Positions 34,701 through 45,479 of a DNA stretch of 64,000 nucleotides are shown piece after piece. Position 1 is the first letter of the stretch, and each line of letters starts with the position of its first letter. Position numbers and translations under genes: made by a program. The stretch comes from Podocnemis expansa (Eukaryota; Chordata; Testudines; Podocnemididae), in the NCBI GenBank assembly GCA_007922195.1, contig ML681963.1, positions 139,998,568 to 140,062,567 of the forward strand, written 5' to 3'. The notes below the pieces were generated by a model. That model ran no database searches. It saw nothing but the letters and a program-made list of their open reading frames with translations, and was not told where the DNA came from.

Positions 34701-34844
34701 GAGTCTGTGTAAATTAAGTCAATTCCATCTCCGGTCACCTATATACAACAAGGGTGGATTACAGGAAAGTGGGAAGGAAAATGTGTTATCTACAAAATTG
34801 AAATTTGAGCCACTTTATGGATATAAATAGTGTTGTTTAGTAGT
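31764..34844. other. No recognisable gene; one possible short MITE
   Basis: AT-rich DNA with no convincing coding frame. At 33187-33271, TCTTGTCTACACTGGG and CATGTAGACAAAGCCC face each other about 85 bp apart and may be the ends of a very short MITE; no duplication was identified. Nothing else was recognised. Confidence 0.45.
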
Positions 34845-35010
34845 AATGGCAAAAGATTTGGCTCAGCCATTAACTCATCATGTTACTTCTGGCAAGCCAT
34901 TAAACCTCCTTCCGCCCTTATTTCTCCTTTGGTAAAAATAGGGAATTAATGTTTAGTTCTCTTTAAATGCTTTGAGATCTTCAGTAAAAAGCAATTAGAG
35001 CCATATATTA
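34845..35010 (+). repeat. MIR-type SINE
   Basis: Contains GGCAAGCCATTAAACCTCC, then TTTCTCCTTTGGTAAAAATA and CTTTGAGATCTTCAGTAAAA. This matches the order of the amniote MIR core and tail (accttgggcaagtca.. taaaatgggga.. ctttgagatct). It is old and diverged. Confidence 0.7.
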
Positions 35011-35809
35011 TTTAGCCATCCCAGTTCCAAAGTTTTAAAGTCAGTGCCATGTGCAACATTTGGAGGATTGGAACAGTGAAATAAAGTTTTCAGAAGCTAC
35101 TTTTATAGATAGAGGTATTGCACTTTGGGGCACAGAAAAAGGGAAATTCTGGTAGCATTCAATGCTTGCGTTCTGTGGTCTCACTTAAGTTTCTCCTGTT
35201 GGAAGAAGATTGCTTGTAAGTAATTGGACATCTCATCCACTGTGATGCCTTTCAAAAATAGAAAGATGGACAACTAGTTTTCAGTGGCATTATAAAAACA
35301 ATGCTGAGTGAGATGGAAGAGCGAAACTTTTTAATCTTTGTCAGGAAATTTGTTTTTATTTTTTTTAAACAGTCTTCTTCCCTCCCCCAAGATTTCCAGA
35401 AGGATGAAGGCTTTGATATTTGAATTCTGCTCCTCAGATAGGGCAGCAGGATCAATGGTAGCAGATGGAAGCTCACCACCTAGGAAGAGGAGAAAGACGA
35501 AGTTCTACACATTAGAGGAAAATGAAGCATTTTAAAAAATGTGCTAGAGGTGCATAGACAAAATTTATCATTTACTAACATGTTAGAGGCACAGACGTTT
35601 CCCATATTGTTATGAGAATGCATGCAATAAATTTTCAGTGCAGTGTGCATGGATGCACTTAGAGTGGGAATAACATGCAGCCAGATCTCCATACACTATT
35701 TTGACAATTTGTTTACTCATTACCCATTTAGTCCAGGCCTCACCAACACAAGATCAATGACAGGACCAACTGCTTTGGAAGCAACACCTCATTCTCATGG
35801 ATTTGGTAT

Positions 35810-35990
35810 CTGAAGCTAAGGTCCCTAAGCACTTTGCAGTTATTAAACCTCACAACTGTCTTTTGTGGTAGCCAAGTCAAATTCCCCTTTCACAGCTGGG
35901 GAAATTGAGCCATGGAGAGTTTTTGTATTTTTACTCAAGATGATTCAGTGAGTTAATCACAAAGTCAAGACTACAATCTATGGACTGGAC
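35810..35990 (-). repeat. MIR-type SINE (minus)
   Basis: On the plus strand it reads TTATTAAACCTCACAACTGT, then CCCCTTTCACAGCTGGGGAA, ATTGAGCCATGGAGAG and TTCAGTGAGTTAATCAC, the reverse-complement order of a MIR element. It is diverged. Confidence 0.65.
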
Positions 35991-37092
35991 TCCCAGATGC
36001 CTATTAGTTAACAAGGGGTACTGTGGTATAAAACATGAAATAAATTTATGGGCCAAAGTCTTCACCTATAACTGTGGAATTCCCAGCATAGCTTAGAAGC
36101 AGGTTAGGTTTATTCAGAGGTATATTCAGTGCTGTGTTCTGGTCTAGTCCTCAGGCATAACTGAGAATAATTCAAGTCTGTCTTCAATTTTGTCAGCTGC
36201 CAATAGCCCCGCAATGCTAAAATGGCAGCTGGGGACCAGTGGCAGGAAACACCAGCTACCCCTCTTTTCCTCCAGGCACAGGGGTGGGGAGTGATATCAT
36301 CTCTAGACAAGCTGAGGATTCCTGTACCATGGACCGTTGCACCAGCAATAGGGCCAGTAACTGGCAGTGGGAGGGCATGAGTGGAGGCAAAGCAGCTACA
36401 TTGCAGCTAAGTATCTGTGTGGGCATCAGTGGAGTGCAGGATTCTTCATTATGAAGTCATAGTCAAGCATACATGATAATACATCAGTAATACCAGTCAC
36501 ACCAGAGTGTCAAAGTGGATAATGCCAAGAATTGGAGTTTTTGTGAGAGTTGTCTTTTTTTCTCTGCAAAGCTCACACTATCAGCTACCTTCAAAGTTGA
36601 TAAGAAACAAGTAGGTGTACTCTCTATGGCTATCCCAGCAAGAGTTGGCTAAAGTTTATTTTAAAAGGATGTCACCAATGATAACTTTTGCCTTATCTTC
36701 CACTCCCCTCTCCCAGAGAAGGCTGGATCTTGAAAACTAATGACCCAGGAGTGAATGAATTAGCCTGCTAGGGCAAAACACCATTTACAATTTTTGCTCC
36801 TTAAAGCAAACATTCCATTTTGACAGAGTAAAAGTTAAATCATTTTGGACTGTATACTTCCATTTGCAATAGTATGTGTATGTGTGAAGTTAAGCAGGAA
36901 TTGTTATGGGCAGCACAATTAGGAAAGCTAAAGGTTGCATGAGGTCTGGAGTCTTCAAGTTCATATGGTACTTCTGCTGCCTCATGCATTACAAATATCC
37001 TGAGGAACTGTGTGAAGCGTCAGTAGGAGTACAGGGCAAGATGTCACTTCTGTAATTTACACCTTTGTTTCTCCTCTGGTCACTAAGTAGGC
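35991..37092. other. No recognisable gene or repeat
   Basis: No coding signal and no transposon ends seen. Confidence 0.45.
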
Positions 37093-37277
37093 CAGGGGTC
37101 TCAAAATCAAATCACCATGTGGGCTGCAGGAGGACTAGTATGTTAGCCCGAGGACTGCATCACTGAAACTTTTTCATACGATATTGCAAATATCAATAAT
37201 AATAGTGTTACTGTGGGCCACAGGAAATAACTTTAGGGGCCACATGCAGCCCACAGGCCATGAGTTTGAGATCCCTG
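37093..37277. mobile_element. hAT-type MITE, intact relative of 3656-4145
   Basis: This 185-bp element runs from CAGGGGTCTCAAAATC to GAGTTTGAGATCCCTG, inverted ends. The flanking 8-mers AAGTAGGC and AATTAGGC match at 7 of 8. Its interior (GATATTGCAAATATCAATAA) aligns, in reverse complement, with both halves of the interrupted copy at 3656-4145 and shows the uninterrupted site. Confidence 0.88.
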
Positions 37278-37442
37278 AATTAGGCCTTCTACAGCACTGG
37301 TAAATAGCTCACAGACTCCACAGACCATACTTGTAGTCCTGAAACAAGGGTATGCCTGAAGCAGCTTTTGGTGATAGGTTGAGAATAAAGCCAGCTGTAA
37401 TCACACCATAAGGTTTGTTTCTGGCTGTTTCATGAATTATTA

Positions 37443-38010
37443 CAGTGGTTCCCGACCTGTGGTCTGCAGTGTCCTGGAGGGCTGTAGAGTTATTGCAAAG
37501 GGTCCGCAGACACTGTTGGGAGCTGGGATCATTTAAAATCTGCTGCCCCTACACAGCCGAAGCACGTGGGCAGCGTAGGGTGGGAAAAGCCTGCTACAGA
37601 AGCAGTTTGTATCTGCTAGCTGCAGCCTGAAGGTAAGTGTGGGCAGAGGGAAGGGGGGATGAATAGGGTTTTGAAGAGGGGTAAGGGATATTGGGGTTGG
37701 GGGGCTGGTGGGGACCCCCACAAGACCCATGGGACATTAGCGAGAGCCCAATAGTGGGGACGGAGGGCTGCTCCCTGACCAGGCCAGATCCCAGGGGCAC
37801 CTCCGCTCCCCAGCTGGGGCCGGATCATGGCGATGGCACTGGTCCCCGGTCGGGGCTGGATCATGGTGGTGGTGATGGCGTCAGCGTCTCTGCTCCCTGG
37901 CCGGTGTTGGATCCTGGCAGCGGCAGCAGCTCTGCTCTCCAGTCAGGGGTCCGCCAAACTTTTTGATGTCAAAAAGTGGTCCTCATACTTGAAAAGGTTG
38001 GGAACCACTG
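37443..38010. mobile_element. hAT non-autonomous element, 568 bp, with perfect TSD
   Basis: The ends CAGTGGTTCCCGACCT and AGGTTGGGAACCACTG are inverted repeats with a single mismatch. They are flanked by a perfect 8-bp duplication, AATTATTA (37435-37442, 38011-38018). The interior is GC-rich without a transposase. These ends and the 8-bp duplication are diagnostic of the hAT superfamily. The element at 20877-21626 has the same end type. Confidence 0.93.
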
Positions 38011-38485
38011 AATTATTAGATGTGGGGGGTGGGATGGGGGCAGGAGGGAGTGAGAGAGGGAGTCATATCCTCTGATGGTTTGTGACGCTAACACAGATTT
38101 TATGGCCATTTTTCTTCCCCTGGGACAACTACAAGGAAATATCAGTTGACTAAATATGCCAATCCCATTACTACCCAATTACTGAGAATTAGAGGGCAAC
38201 CTAATATCTCAAGACTATTCACTGCTCTCTGGTAACTGAAAATCAGATGTCCTCTACAGAGAGGAAACTCAGTGTCTTAGGTGGGTCCTCAAATTATTTC
38301 CCTGCCCAGCCTTGCTAATTTCTATCTTCTCTCATTTGAGCTTCAGAAAGATGTTTTACAGGTTCTTGCTGGTTTTGTGGTCTTGGTCACATGGGCTATG
38401 AAGGATAAGGAGTATCATGAGCAAACAGGGAGCACTGCCATCCATGGCTTTCGTAGGAGCTCTCCTCAGGGGTCTTGTACATATA

Positions 38486-39185
38486 GGCTATGTCTACATT
38501 GCCTAGCATTTTTGAAAAAACCTTTTTTAGGATAAGTATTTTGAAATAATTATCTCAAAAAAACTTTTTTAAAAAAAATGCTATTTCGGGACAACAGTCC
38601 AGGGATGGCTTGTTGTCCTGAAATACCACAGCTATTTTTTTTTAAGTCTACACCAGACTTTCTTTTTTGAAAAAAAGAAAGCCAATGGATGAGATAGGGA
38701 GGATTTTTGGGGGGAAAAAAGCCTTCACCATGTCTGGGGATGGCTTTTTTCAAAAAAGCTACCTCGAAAAAGGCTTTTTTTTCAAAATATAATGAGGTTT
38801 AGCGATCCCAAAAAAAAGCTCTGGTATTTTGAGATACTGGAGCACTTTTTTGAAAAAGCTAAACCCGCCAGCTTTTTCAAAATAAAAAGCCTTTTTTGGG
38901 GTTGCTTTTTCAAAAAAAGCCATCCCCGGACATGGTAAAGGCTTTTTTGTTTTTTTTTGAAAAATCCTCCATATCTCATCCATTGACTTTCTTTTTTTCG
39001 AAAAAGAACGTCCAGTTTAGACTTTCTTTTTCGACATAAAAAAAGCCACGGTATTTCAGGACAACAGACTGTTGTCCCAAAATAGCATTTTTGAAAAAAA
39101 AAAGTTATTTCGAGATAATTATTTCCAAATACTTATTCTGAAAAAAAAAGTTTTTTCAAAATTGCTGGGCAATGTAGATGTACTC
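38486..39185. mobile_element. 700-bp fold-back MITE
   Basis: The whole element is one large inverted repeat with arms of about 345 bp meeting near 38834, at a GTATTTTGAGATAC centre. Matching pairs include GGATGAGATAGGGAGGATTT against the complement near 38962-38981. The outer ends GGCTATGTCTACATTGCC and GGCAATGTAGATGTACTC are inverted. A 3-bp ATA flanks both sides (38483-38485, 39186-39188). The arms are dominated by AAAAAA/TTTTTT-bearing words such as TTTTTTGAAAAA. It is non-coding; the apparent Phe/Lys-rich frames are artefacts. Confidence 0.88.
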
Positions 39186-39188
39186 ATA

Positions 39189-40705
39189 CAGAAAATGTAA
39201 AGGACACAAGATAAAGGTCTTGAGGGAACCCAGATAGGAAAGCTCTTGAGAAAGACAGTATATCCTTCAAACCAGTGTGTGGCATTTTTAAAAAAAATGA
39301 TATCACTACTGGACAGTTGTCTCCGTAGAGCAAGAACTTCATGATGAGACCTTATTGTAACAGCAACTTGGTGCTGTAGTGACAAAGGCTGCTGAAGGTA
39401 CCATATCCCAAGACAAAACCTATGACTAGCCTAGCAACTTTATTTAAGAGGGTAGCAAAATATTTCCATTAGTCTTTGCATGCTTTTCCAGAGGCAACAA
39501 TGTTTAATTTGGTCCGATTACCTGTATGGCCAGAATGTTCATAGATTCCAAGACTGTTGTCATCATTAAGTGCAACCTCCTATATAAGACAAACCATAGA
39601 ACTTCCCCAAAATCATTCCTTTAGAACTAGAGTGTATCTTTTAGAAAAACTGCACATATTGTTCTAACAGTTGTTTTTGATGGACAATCAATCACTACCT
39701 TTAGCAAATTATTCGAATTGTTAATTATCTTCACTGTTAAAAAGTGTATCTTATTTCCAGAGTGAATTTGTGTTGCCTCAGTGTCTAGACATTGGATCTT
39801 ATTTTATCTTTTTCAGCCAAATTGAAGAGCCAGTTATCAAATGTTTGCTCTTCATGTAGGTACTTATAGACTGTGATTATGTTATGCCTTGATCTTCTTT
39901 TTTATTAAGCTAGATTTTTTTTAAAGAGTGAATTTAAATGATGCCTGGGCTTTGTAAAAATTTAGGGAACTTTATTCAAAGGGAACATAGCACCACAAAG
40001 ATGTCAGTGCACTGGACTGGGTGGGTGAGCTGAAGATTTGGTTGCAAAGGTTCAGTAACTGAGAAGAATCAATATTTTGCTTGAGTAACTTTCAAGTTGC
40101 TTGCTTGGAAACCCTAGGCTTCTGGTATTTTGACCAGGTGTCATCAACATCAAGCTTGCCACACTCCTGTTCACACCTATTTGAATCGGATACGCCATCT
40201 GAGCTACCAACGCAGCACAAGTGTGGAGTCTAAGATGGTTGTCAGTAGTGGAGTTCCCCCTGTTAACTCTGCATTAGGGTTCTTGGCTAGTGGAACTGGT
40301 CCTATACCTCAACAGCAGGGTTTTGTGATAGCTAGTGCCCCTGAAACTATTCTGCTGGCTTTGTGGCATGGTGTTTACATTATTTAATGTATTTAACCAA
40401 CCAGCCTGACCTTTACAGAACAGCAGCTTCCTGTTTCCAGTGCTGGCAGATCACTCATGGGCTGAGAGAGACAAGCTTTAGAAAAAAAATAGCTGGTCTT
40501 TTGGCTCAGGACTTAGAGGATTTGCAAGACAAAGGCTGTCACAGAACTGTGATTAAGTCAGGGGAGACAAGAATCCAACCTTAACCTTGGCACCAGGCCT
40601 CTGAGGTCACTCTCCCCCACCCCCGGCAACACTGTAAGATGTGGTGCCCTTTGTTGCTTTTCTTCAGCCATCAGGAAAAAGGGAGGCAAGAAGAGAAAAA
40701 ACAAA
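39189..40705. other. No recognisable gene or repeat
   Basis: AT-rich sequence. No exon or transposon could be supported. Confidence 0.45.
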
Positions 40706-40929
40706 TGTAACCCTTCTGCCAGGGCAGGCTGGCAGAACAAGGGCCAGGTTCTATACCTAGGGATTTTCCAATAATGTAACATCACCAACCGGCTTGAGCC
40801 CCCACCCAGATTTCTGGGGAATTCTGCACTGTTCCCTGGGCACTCCTAAGGAGTAAGTCTCCCCAACTTGCAAGCATGAGTCCGTGTGTAGTAAACAGAA
40901 CTTTTAACTGTAGCAAAACAGAGTGTAAA

Positions 40930-41170
40930 AGGCCAAATAACAGAAATCAGCACTGATCTAAAAAATCAGTACAGAGCAAAGTTCCCAGCAACCCAAACTC
41001 CACAACAGAACATACAAGACTTAATGGCAAAACTGGGACTGATCTGGGGAATCAGTGTCAATCAGGCTTCCAACATGATCCCACGTATCATAACAGCAAA
41101 AGTAAACACACTAGCAAAATCAGCACCGATCTGGAGAATCAGTGCTAACTTGGCTCCCAACCAAATCTAG
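40930..41170. repeat. Tandem repeat, ~86-bp unit, three copies
   Basis: The phrase ACTGATCTRRRRAATCAGT recurs at 40952, 41038 and 41125 (as ACCGATCT), spacings of 86 and 87 bp. Each unit continues with CAGCAAAAC- and CTCCCAACC-like phrases. The phrase is itself a short palindrome (ACTGAT..ATCAGT), so each unit can form a small hairpin. Confidence 0.75.
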
Positions 41171-41214
41171 TGTATGTAGGGAGTGTCTTTCATGCCAACT
41201 GTCTGCCAGCACCA

Positions 41215-41445
41215 ACCACTGGTCATTCACTCCATCCACTAACACCATTTGTTGGCTCCGCCTGCTGTCTGCCAGCTCCACCCACCAGTTACTCTCATTG
41301 CCCAGGTTGCCACTGGCCGCTCTCACCATCTGCTGGCTCCGCCCACTGTTGGCTGGTTCTACCCACTGGTCACTTGCACTACCCAGCTCACCACTGGCTG
41401 CTCTCACCACCCATTGGCTCCACCCACTTGTCACTCCATCACTGC
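41215..41445. repeat. Tandem repeat, ~81-bp unit
   Basis: CACTGGCCGCTCTCACCATC at 41311 recurs as CACTGGCTGCTCTCACCACC at 41392, and a more diverged unit precedes them. The units contain TTGGCTCCRCCCAC. It lies about 45 bp from the ~86-bp tandem repeat, with a different unit. Confidence 0.75.
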
Positions 41446-42074
41446 TCCTCTTCAGTGATTTCAGCTTAGAGAGAGTTTGCCTCTCTCAGTGATTTCAGCT
41501 CTTAAACCTCAAGTAGCTGCAGACGGCTACTTCCATAACAAAGAAGAGGCCCAGCCAGATCTATCATTTGACAGTGGGGCCATGGGGTGAGACAAAATGC
41601 CTCAAGTATTTTGCTCCAGAAGGAGCTATGCAAAACCCACCCCTGTCTTAAACTTTTTTAGGCTGAGATAACCAGTGGCCTCTCTTACAAGTCTCTTTTT
41701 AACTGAGGGTAATTTTTACCCCTTAAATAACCCAAACAGATTTGGAACAAGCAAAGAATAGCATATCACCAAAGACAGTGTTTCATATTTCCCTTCAGTA
41801 GAATTACAAATATTGACAGATTTGTGATCAGATTAACCCCAAATACCATTACCTAGTATGCTAATACCTAATTGTGCTCTTTGTATTCATGCTAATACAG
41901 GACCCATGCAGATTAGTTGACCCCATCTCAGAAGCTGTTAGGCACAGCTTCTAAACCTGCCTTACACCAGACATTTAACACTGGCTTTTGTTGCTACTGA
42001 ACTTTGCCTCTGAGCTGCTGTGGGGATAGAAGGGAAACAAGCAGGTGTGATGGCATCTTTCTCAGATTATTTTA
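41446..42074. other. No recognisable gene or repeat
   Basis: A direct repeat of TCAGTGATTTCAGCT (about 41453 and 41487) is the only structure noticed. Confidence 0.4.
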
Positions 42075-42290
42075 GTATAGAGGTCTGCAAACTGTGGCTC
42101 TAGAACCACATGTGGCTCTTTGAGTGCCCCCCTTGTAGCTATGGGTGCCATCCCCCGTTCCCCACCACTGAGGGGCCCTGAGGGTGGCCTTCTCCTAGTT
42201 CTGGACTCCCCACACCAGGGGACCCTGTGGCAGGTACTCTGGCCCAGCTCCCTCCAGCCCATACCAGGAGACTACACCCATTGCAGCTCT
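42075..42290. mobile_element. hAT-type MITE fragment
   Basis: It begins AGAGGTCTGCAAACTGTGGC and continues CCACATGTGGCTCTTTGAG, closely like the left part of 4810-4996. No matching right end is visible before the SINE-like repeat that follows, so it is truncated or recombined. Confidence 0.55.
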
Positions 42291-42291
42291 C

Positions 42292-42421
42292 AAATCTTCA
42301 AAGTATCCAATGAAGTGGGATTTTCTCCCATGAAAGCTAATGAGATAAATAAATTGGTTAGTCTTTAAGTGCCACATGACTCGTTTGTTTTGCTGAGCTA
42401 GAGTAACATGGCTACCCCCTG
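42292..42421 (+). repeat. SINE-sized interspersed repeat
   Basis: Runs from AATCTTCAAAGTATCCAATG through GAAGTGGGATTTTCTCCCAT, GATAAATAAATTGGTTAGTC and GTGCCACATGACTC to AACATGGCTACCCCCTG. It is the same family and orientation as 3262-3391. Confidence 0.8.
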
Positions 42422-43106
42422 GGAATGTCAAAACACTTGGTTATTGAAAGAATTTTTTTTAAACAGCTCTCCTCATCTTTCTTGTTGATGAGAGAAAGTA
42501 TCTGTGATTAAGTGGACAAACCCCACATGAGTATGGAAGGCACTAAGGAGTTTCTTTGGGCTGGAGTAGCTCTACGTTGCTTATCCAGCAAGTTATCCCA
42601 GGAATGAACAATGCTTTGGAAAGGAGAAAACACCATTTGACCATGAGCAGCCATGCAAAGAGAGCAGGTTGCTGAGCTTCCCTGCCCCCAGGAAGAAACC
42701 TGGCAGCTAGCAGGATCTGTTTCTTCACAGAAAGAGGACACAGATCCCCTGTGCTACACAGGGGAAACAGGTTAAATCCTGTAATTTGTGCTGGAGGCCC
42801 ACACCCAGCAAAATTGGAGCAAACAGTGGCCAATCCAGGCCAATCTTTTCTGAAGACGGAAAAGCTAATATGGCTACACGTCTCTTTCTTTTTCTTTGCT
42901 CTTTTGTTTTATCTCCTTTGTTGACTTTGACATTGGTTTACCTGGAACTCACAAAATGTAAGAAATAACCAAAAGGCCTAAGCCAGAGGGTTGACAACCA
43001 TTTCTAGACAAATTACAATTGTTCCTTATGGAAGGACTGGAGTTCTGGGAGTGCACTTTCTACATAATGCCCAAAGTCAGTGCTCTGATGGTGAGAGATC
43101 CCTTAC
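42422..43106. other. No recognisable gene or repeat
   Basis: No coding signal or transposon end recognised. Confidence 0.4.
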
Positions 43107-43109
43107 AGT

Positions 43110-43924
43110 GGCTATGTTACACTACAGAGCTTAGTTAAGTCAACTTAATAAGATCTACTTAAGTTTGACTTTAAGTAGACCTTATTAAGTCGACTTAGTG
43201 AGGCCACATTGCATTAAGTCGACTTTATAAAGTTGACTTAAGCCAGGGGACTCATTTAAAGTGTTGACTTAATAAAGTTGACTTTAAATGGGTCTCCTGG
43301 CTTAAGTGAACTTCATAAAATCAACTTAAATGGCCCCACTGCACTAAGTTGACTTTATTAAGTTGATTTTAATGGTCACATTGTGTTAAGTCGACTTAAC
43401 CTTTAAAGTTGCCTTTAAGAGCAGGAGTCATTAAGTCAACTTAAGCAAGTGCTTAAGTCGCCTTAATGAACTCCATGGCTATGTTCACACATAAACTGTT
43501 ATTTCAAAATACATTATTTTGAAATGAGTTATTTCAAAACAAAGTCCTTATTTCAAAATAAGTTCATTCAAATTAAGAAAATGTTAATTCGAATGAAGGG
43601 AAAGCCTGTTATCGAAATGGCTGTTATTTGAAAATGGTTATTTTGAAATAAGGTTGTTTGGACATGTTGTTTCGAAATAACATGTCCGAACGCTGTTGTT
43701 TCAAAACAGCTGTTTCAAAACAACGGCTATTTCGATTTCAAGTGAGGTTTTACTGTTTCGAAATAACGGAAAGTCGTGTGGACATACGAAATTTTATTTC
43801 GAAACAACGGCTGTTGTTTCAAAATAAAACTCTTGTCTGAACACAGCCCACATGTGGCCAGGGCATTCCTTAAATCAACTTAAGCCTCCTTAAGTTGACT
43901 TAAGCCCCTAGTGTAGACATACCC
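43110..43924. mobile_element. Harbinger-type MITE (outer) with nested MITE
   Basis: The ends GGCTATGTTACACTACAG and CTAGTGTAGACATACCC are inverted. A 3-bp duplication, AGT, flanks them (43107-43109, 43925-43927). The arms consist of many GTCAACTTAA/TTAAGTTGAC words. A second MITE interrupts the right arm at 43477-43850. It is non-coding. Confidence 0.8.
43477..43850. mobile_element. MITE nested in MITE, TTTCGAAATAA type
   Basis: The ends GGCTATGTTCACACATAAAC and GTCTGAACACAGCCCA are inverted. CAT flanks both sides (43474-43476, 43851-43853). The body is built of TATTTCGAAATAA-like palindromic words and differs in sequence from the surrounding element, so it is a separate family inserted later. 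It is non-coding. Confidence 0.75.
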
Positions 43925-43927
43925 AGT

Positions 43928-45026
43928 GAGTCTTTACACAACCTCCTGTTTACACTGGTGGCTAACACTCATACATTGTGCAGTTCATAATGTAAGACAA
44001 ACATGTTCGTTACATGGTAAACAACTTAAAGGCAAGGACTGTGTCTTACTTTTTGTTTTGTAGTTGTCTTTGAAAAACTGCTGTTGGTATTTCATTATGC
44101 TCTACGTGCTAACAATCCACTTGATGGTTTAATGACCATTAAGTTATCATTTCCAATAAAAACTTCTTTCCTCCAGCTAGAGAAACAGAACCAGAGCATC
44201 TGCAGCCACAAAGTTCTCTGGTTTTTTTGACTGAAAAGTTTTCAACTGAAAAGACTGAAAAGTGACCAGTTTCAAAAGAAAAATCTATTGGATATTTCCC
44301 TCCAATAAGATGTTAAAAATGCTTTCATGTCCAAGGAGAGTTTAATGAAGAGATCTGGCACAGAGGAAAATGTGAAAGGCAAGATATAACTCCCCAAATA
44401 CAGAATATAATATTTTATAACCTTCGCACCAAAATAGTGCAAATCCATCTAATCCATATGCATTTGCCATCTGACTCACTTTATCTCACTTCTGCAGAAG
44501 TGCTTTCTACCAGAAGAAGCACCTGGTCATCACCATGAAATTCAGGGTTGTTTTGCCTCCTTCCATGTCAAATTCTTTAAAATTGTGTTAATTCTATGAC
44601 TCCACAGACCTTTGACATTAAACATAGACCAGTGGAAGAAACATGTTGTTCTATCTTTGCAAGAAATAGAAAGAGCAAATCTTCTGGAAAATTAGTCTTC
44701 TTGGGCCAAGCTGACATTATCTGAGTCCTTGAGACAATTCTACTACAGCTGTTTGTTTCCAGCTTTTCACTGTTCAGCCGATCAGCTCTCCTTTGCTATT
44801 CTGGGAACACAGGTTGTGTTTCCCTCAATGGCATTCATTGTCAATATATGTCCACTGGGAGTCCTAAGCCACTTCTCGCATTGTCTATTGTCTTGTAAAC
44901 ATATTTATAACCAAAAACAACACAATTAAAGCCAATAAAATACTGAAGTGGAAATTGCAGGAGTCTCAAGAGCTCATTTTCTATTTCAGTGCCTTGCAGT
45001 GCAGGCAAGGGACAGCTGGGGAATAG
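43928..45026. other. No gene; possible L2-type fragment
   Basis: 44025-44110 (AAAGGCAAGGACTGTGTCTT and nearby) resembles an L2-type tail but is weak. Nothing else was recognised. Confidence 0.35.
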
Positions 45027-45318
45027 TTATGGAGGCAACAATCTCCATTTTTTCCTACAGTGTCTAATGCCATAGTATTTGATTGCATTAGACTTATTGT
45101 TGTCTATTTAAGATGTAGACATATTCAACATATGCCCATGTAATAGGCATAGGAGATTGTTGTCTCCATAACCAGTGGAAGTGCCACAGGACTAATCATA
45201 GAACAATAACTCCAAAGCAATCAAAGACTATGTTGACCTATGGTATTAGACTAATTGTAGGACTTATTGTTTCTATTTATGCTCTAGACATATCCAATGT
45301 ATGCCCATCAATTATACA
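45027..45318. repeat. Inverted and direct repeat cluster of unknown family
   Basis: TTATGGAGGCAACAATCTCC (45027-45046) is mirrored by GGAGATTGTTGTCTCCATAA (45152-45171), 19 of 20 bases. Within the loop, GTCTAATGC is mirrored by GCATTAGAC. A ~65-bp segment (ATTAGACTTATTGTTGTCTA through ATATGCCCAT, from 45086) recurs imperfectly at about 45244-45313 in direct orientation. I do not recognise the family. Confidence 0.6.
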
Positions 45319-45479
45319 CACATTCCTCCACAAAGGATCCTTTTTCACTCCATTACGGTCTCCTGTAATGGACATTCATCTGAAAAATCAAGGTAGGCAG
45401 AAGTAGCACTGGCTCTAGATGAATAGACATTTCACCACAGGAAGGCTCAAGAAGCATATGAAGAATGAGTCCAAGAAGA

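Noticed and set aside
38550..38983. Lys/Phe-rich minus-strand frames resembling small basic proteins
   Set aside because: They translate AAAAAA/TTTTTT words in the arms of the fold-back element.
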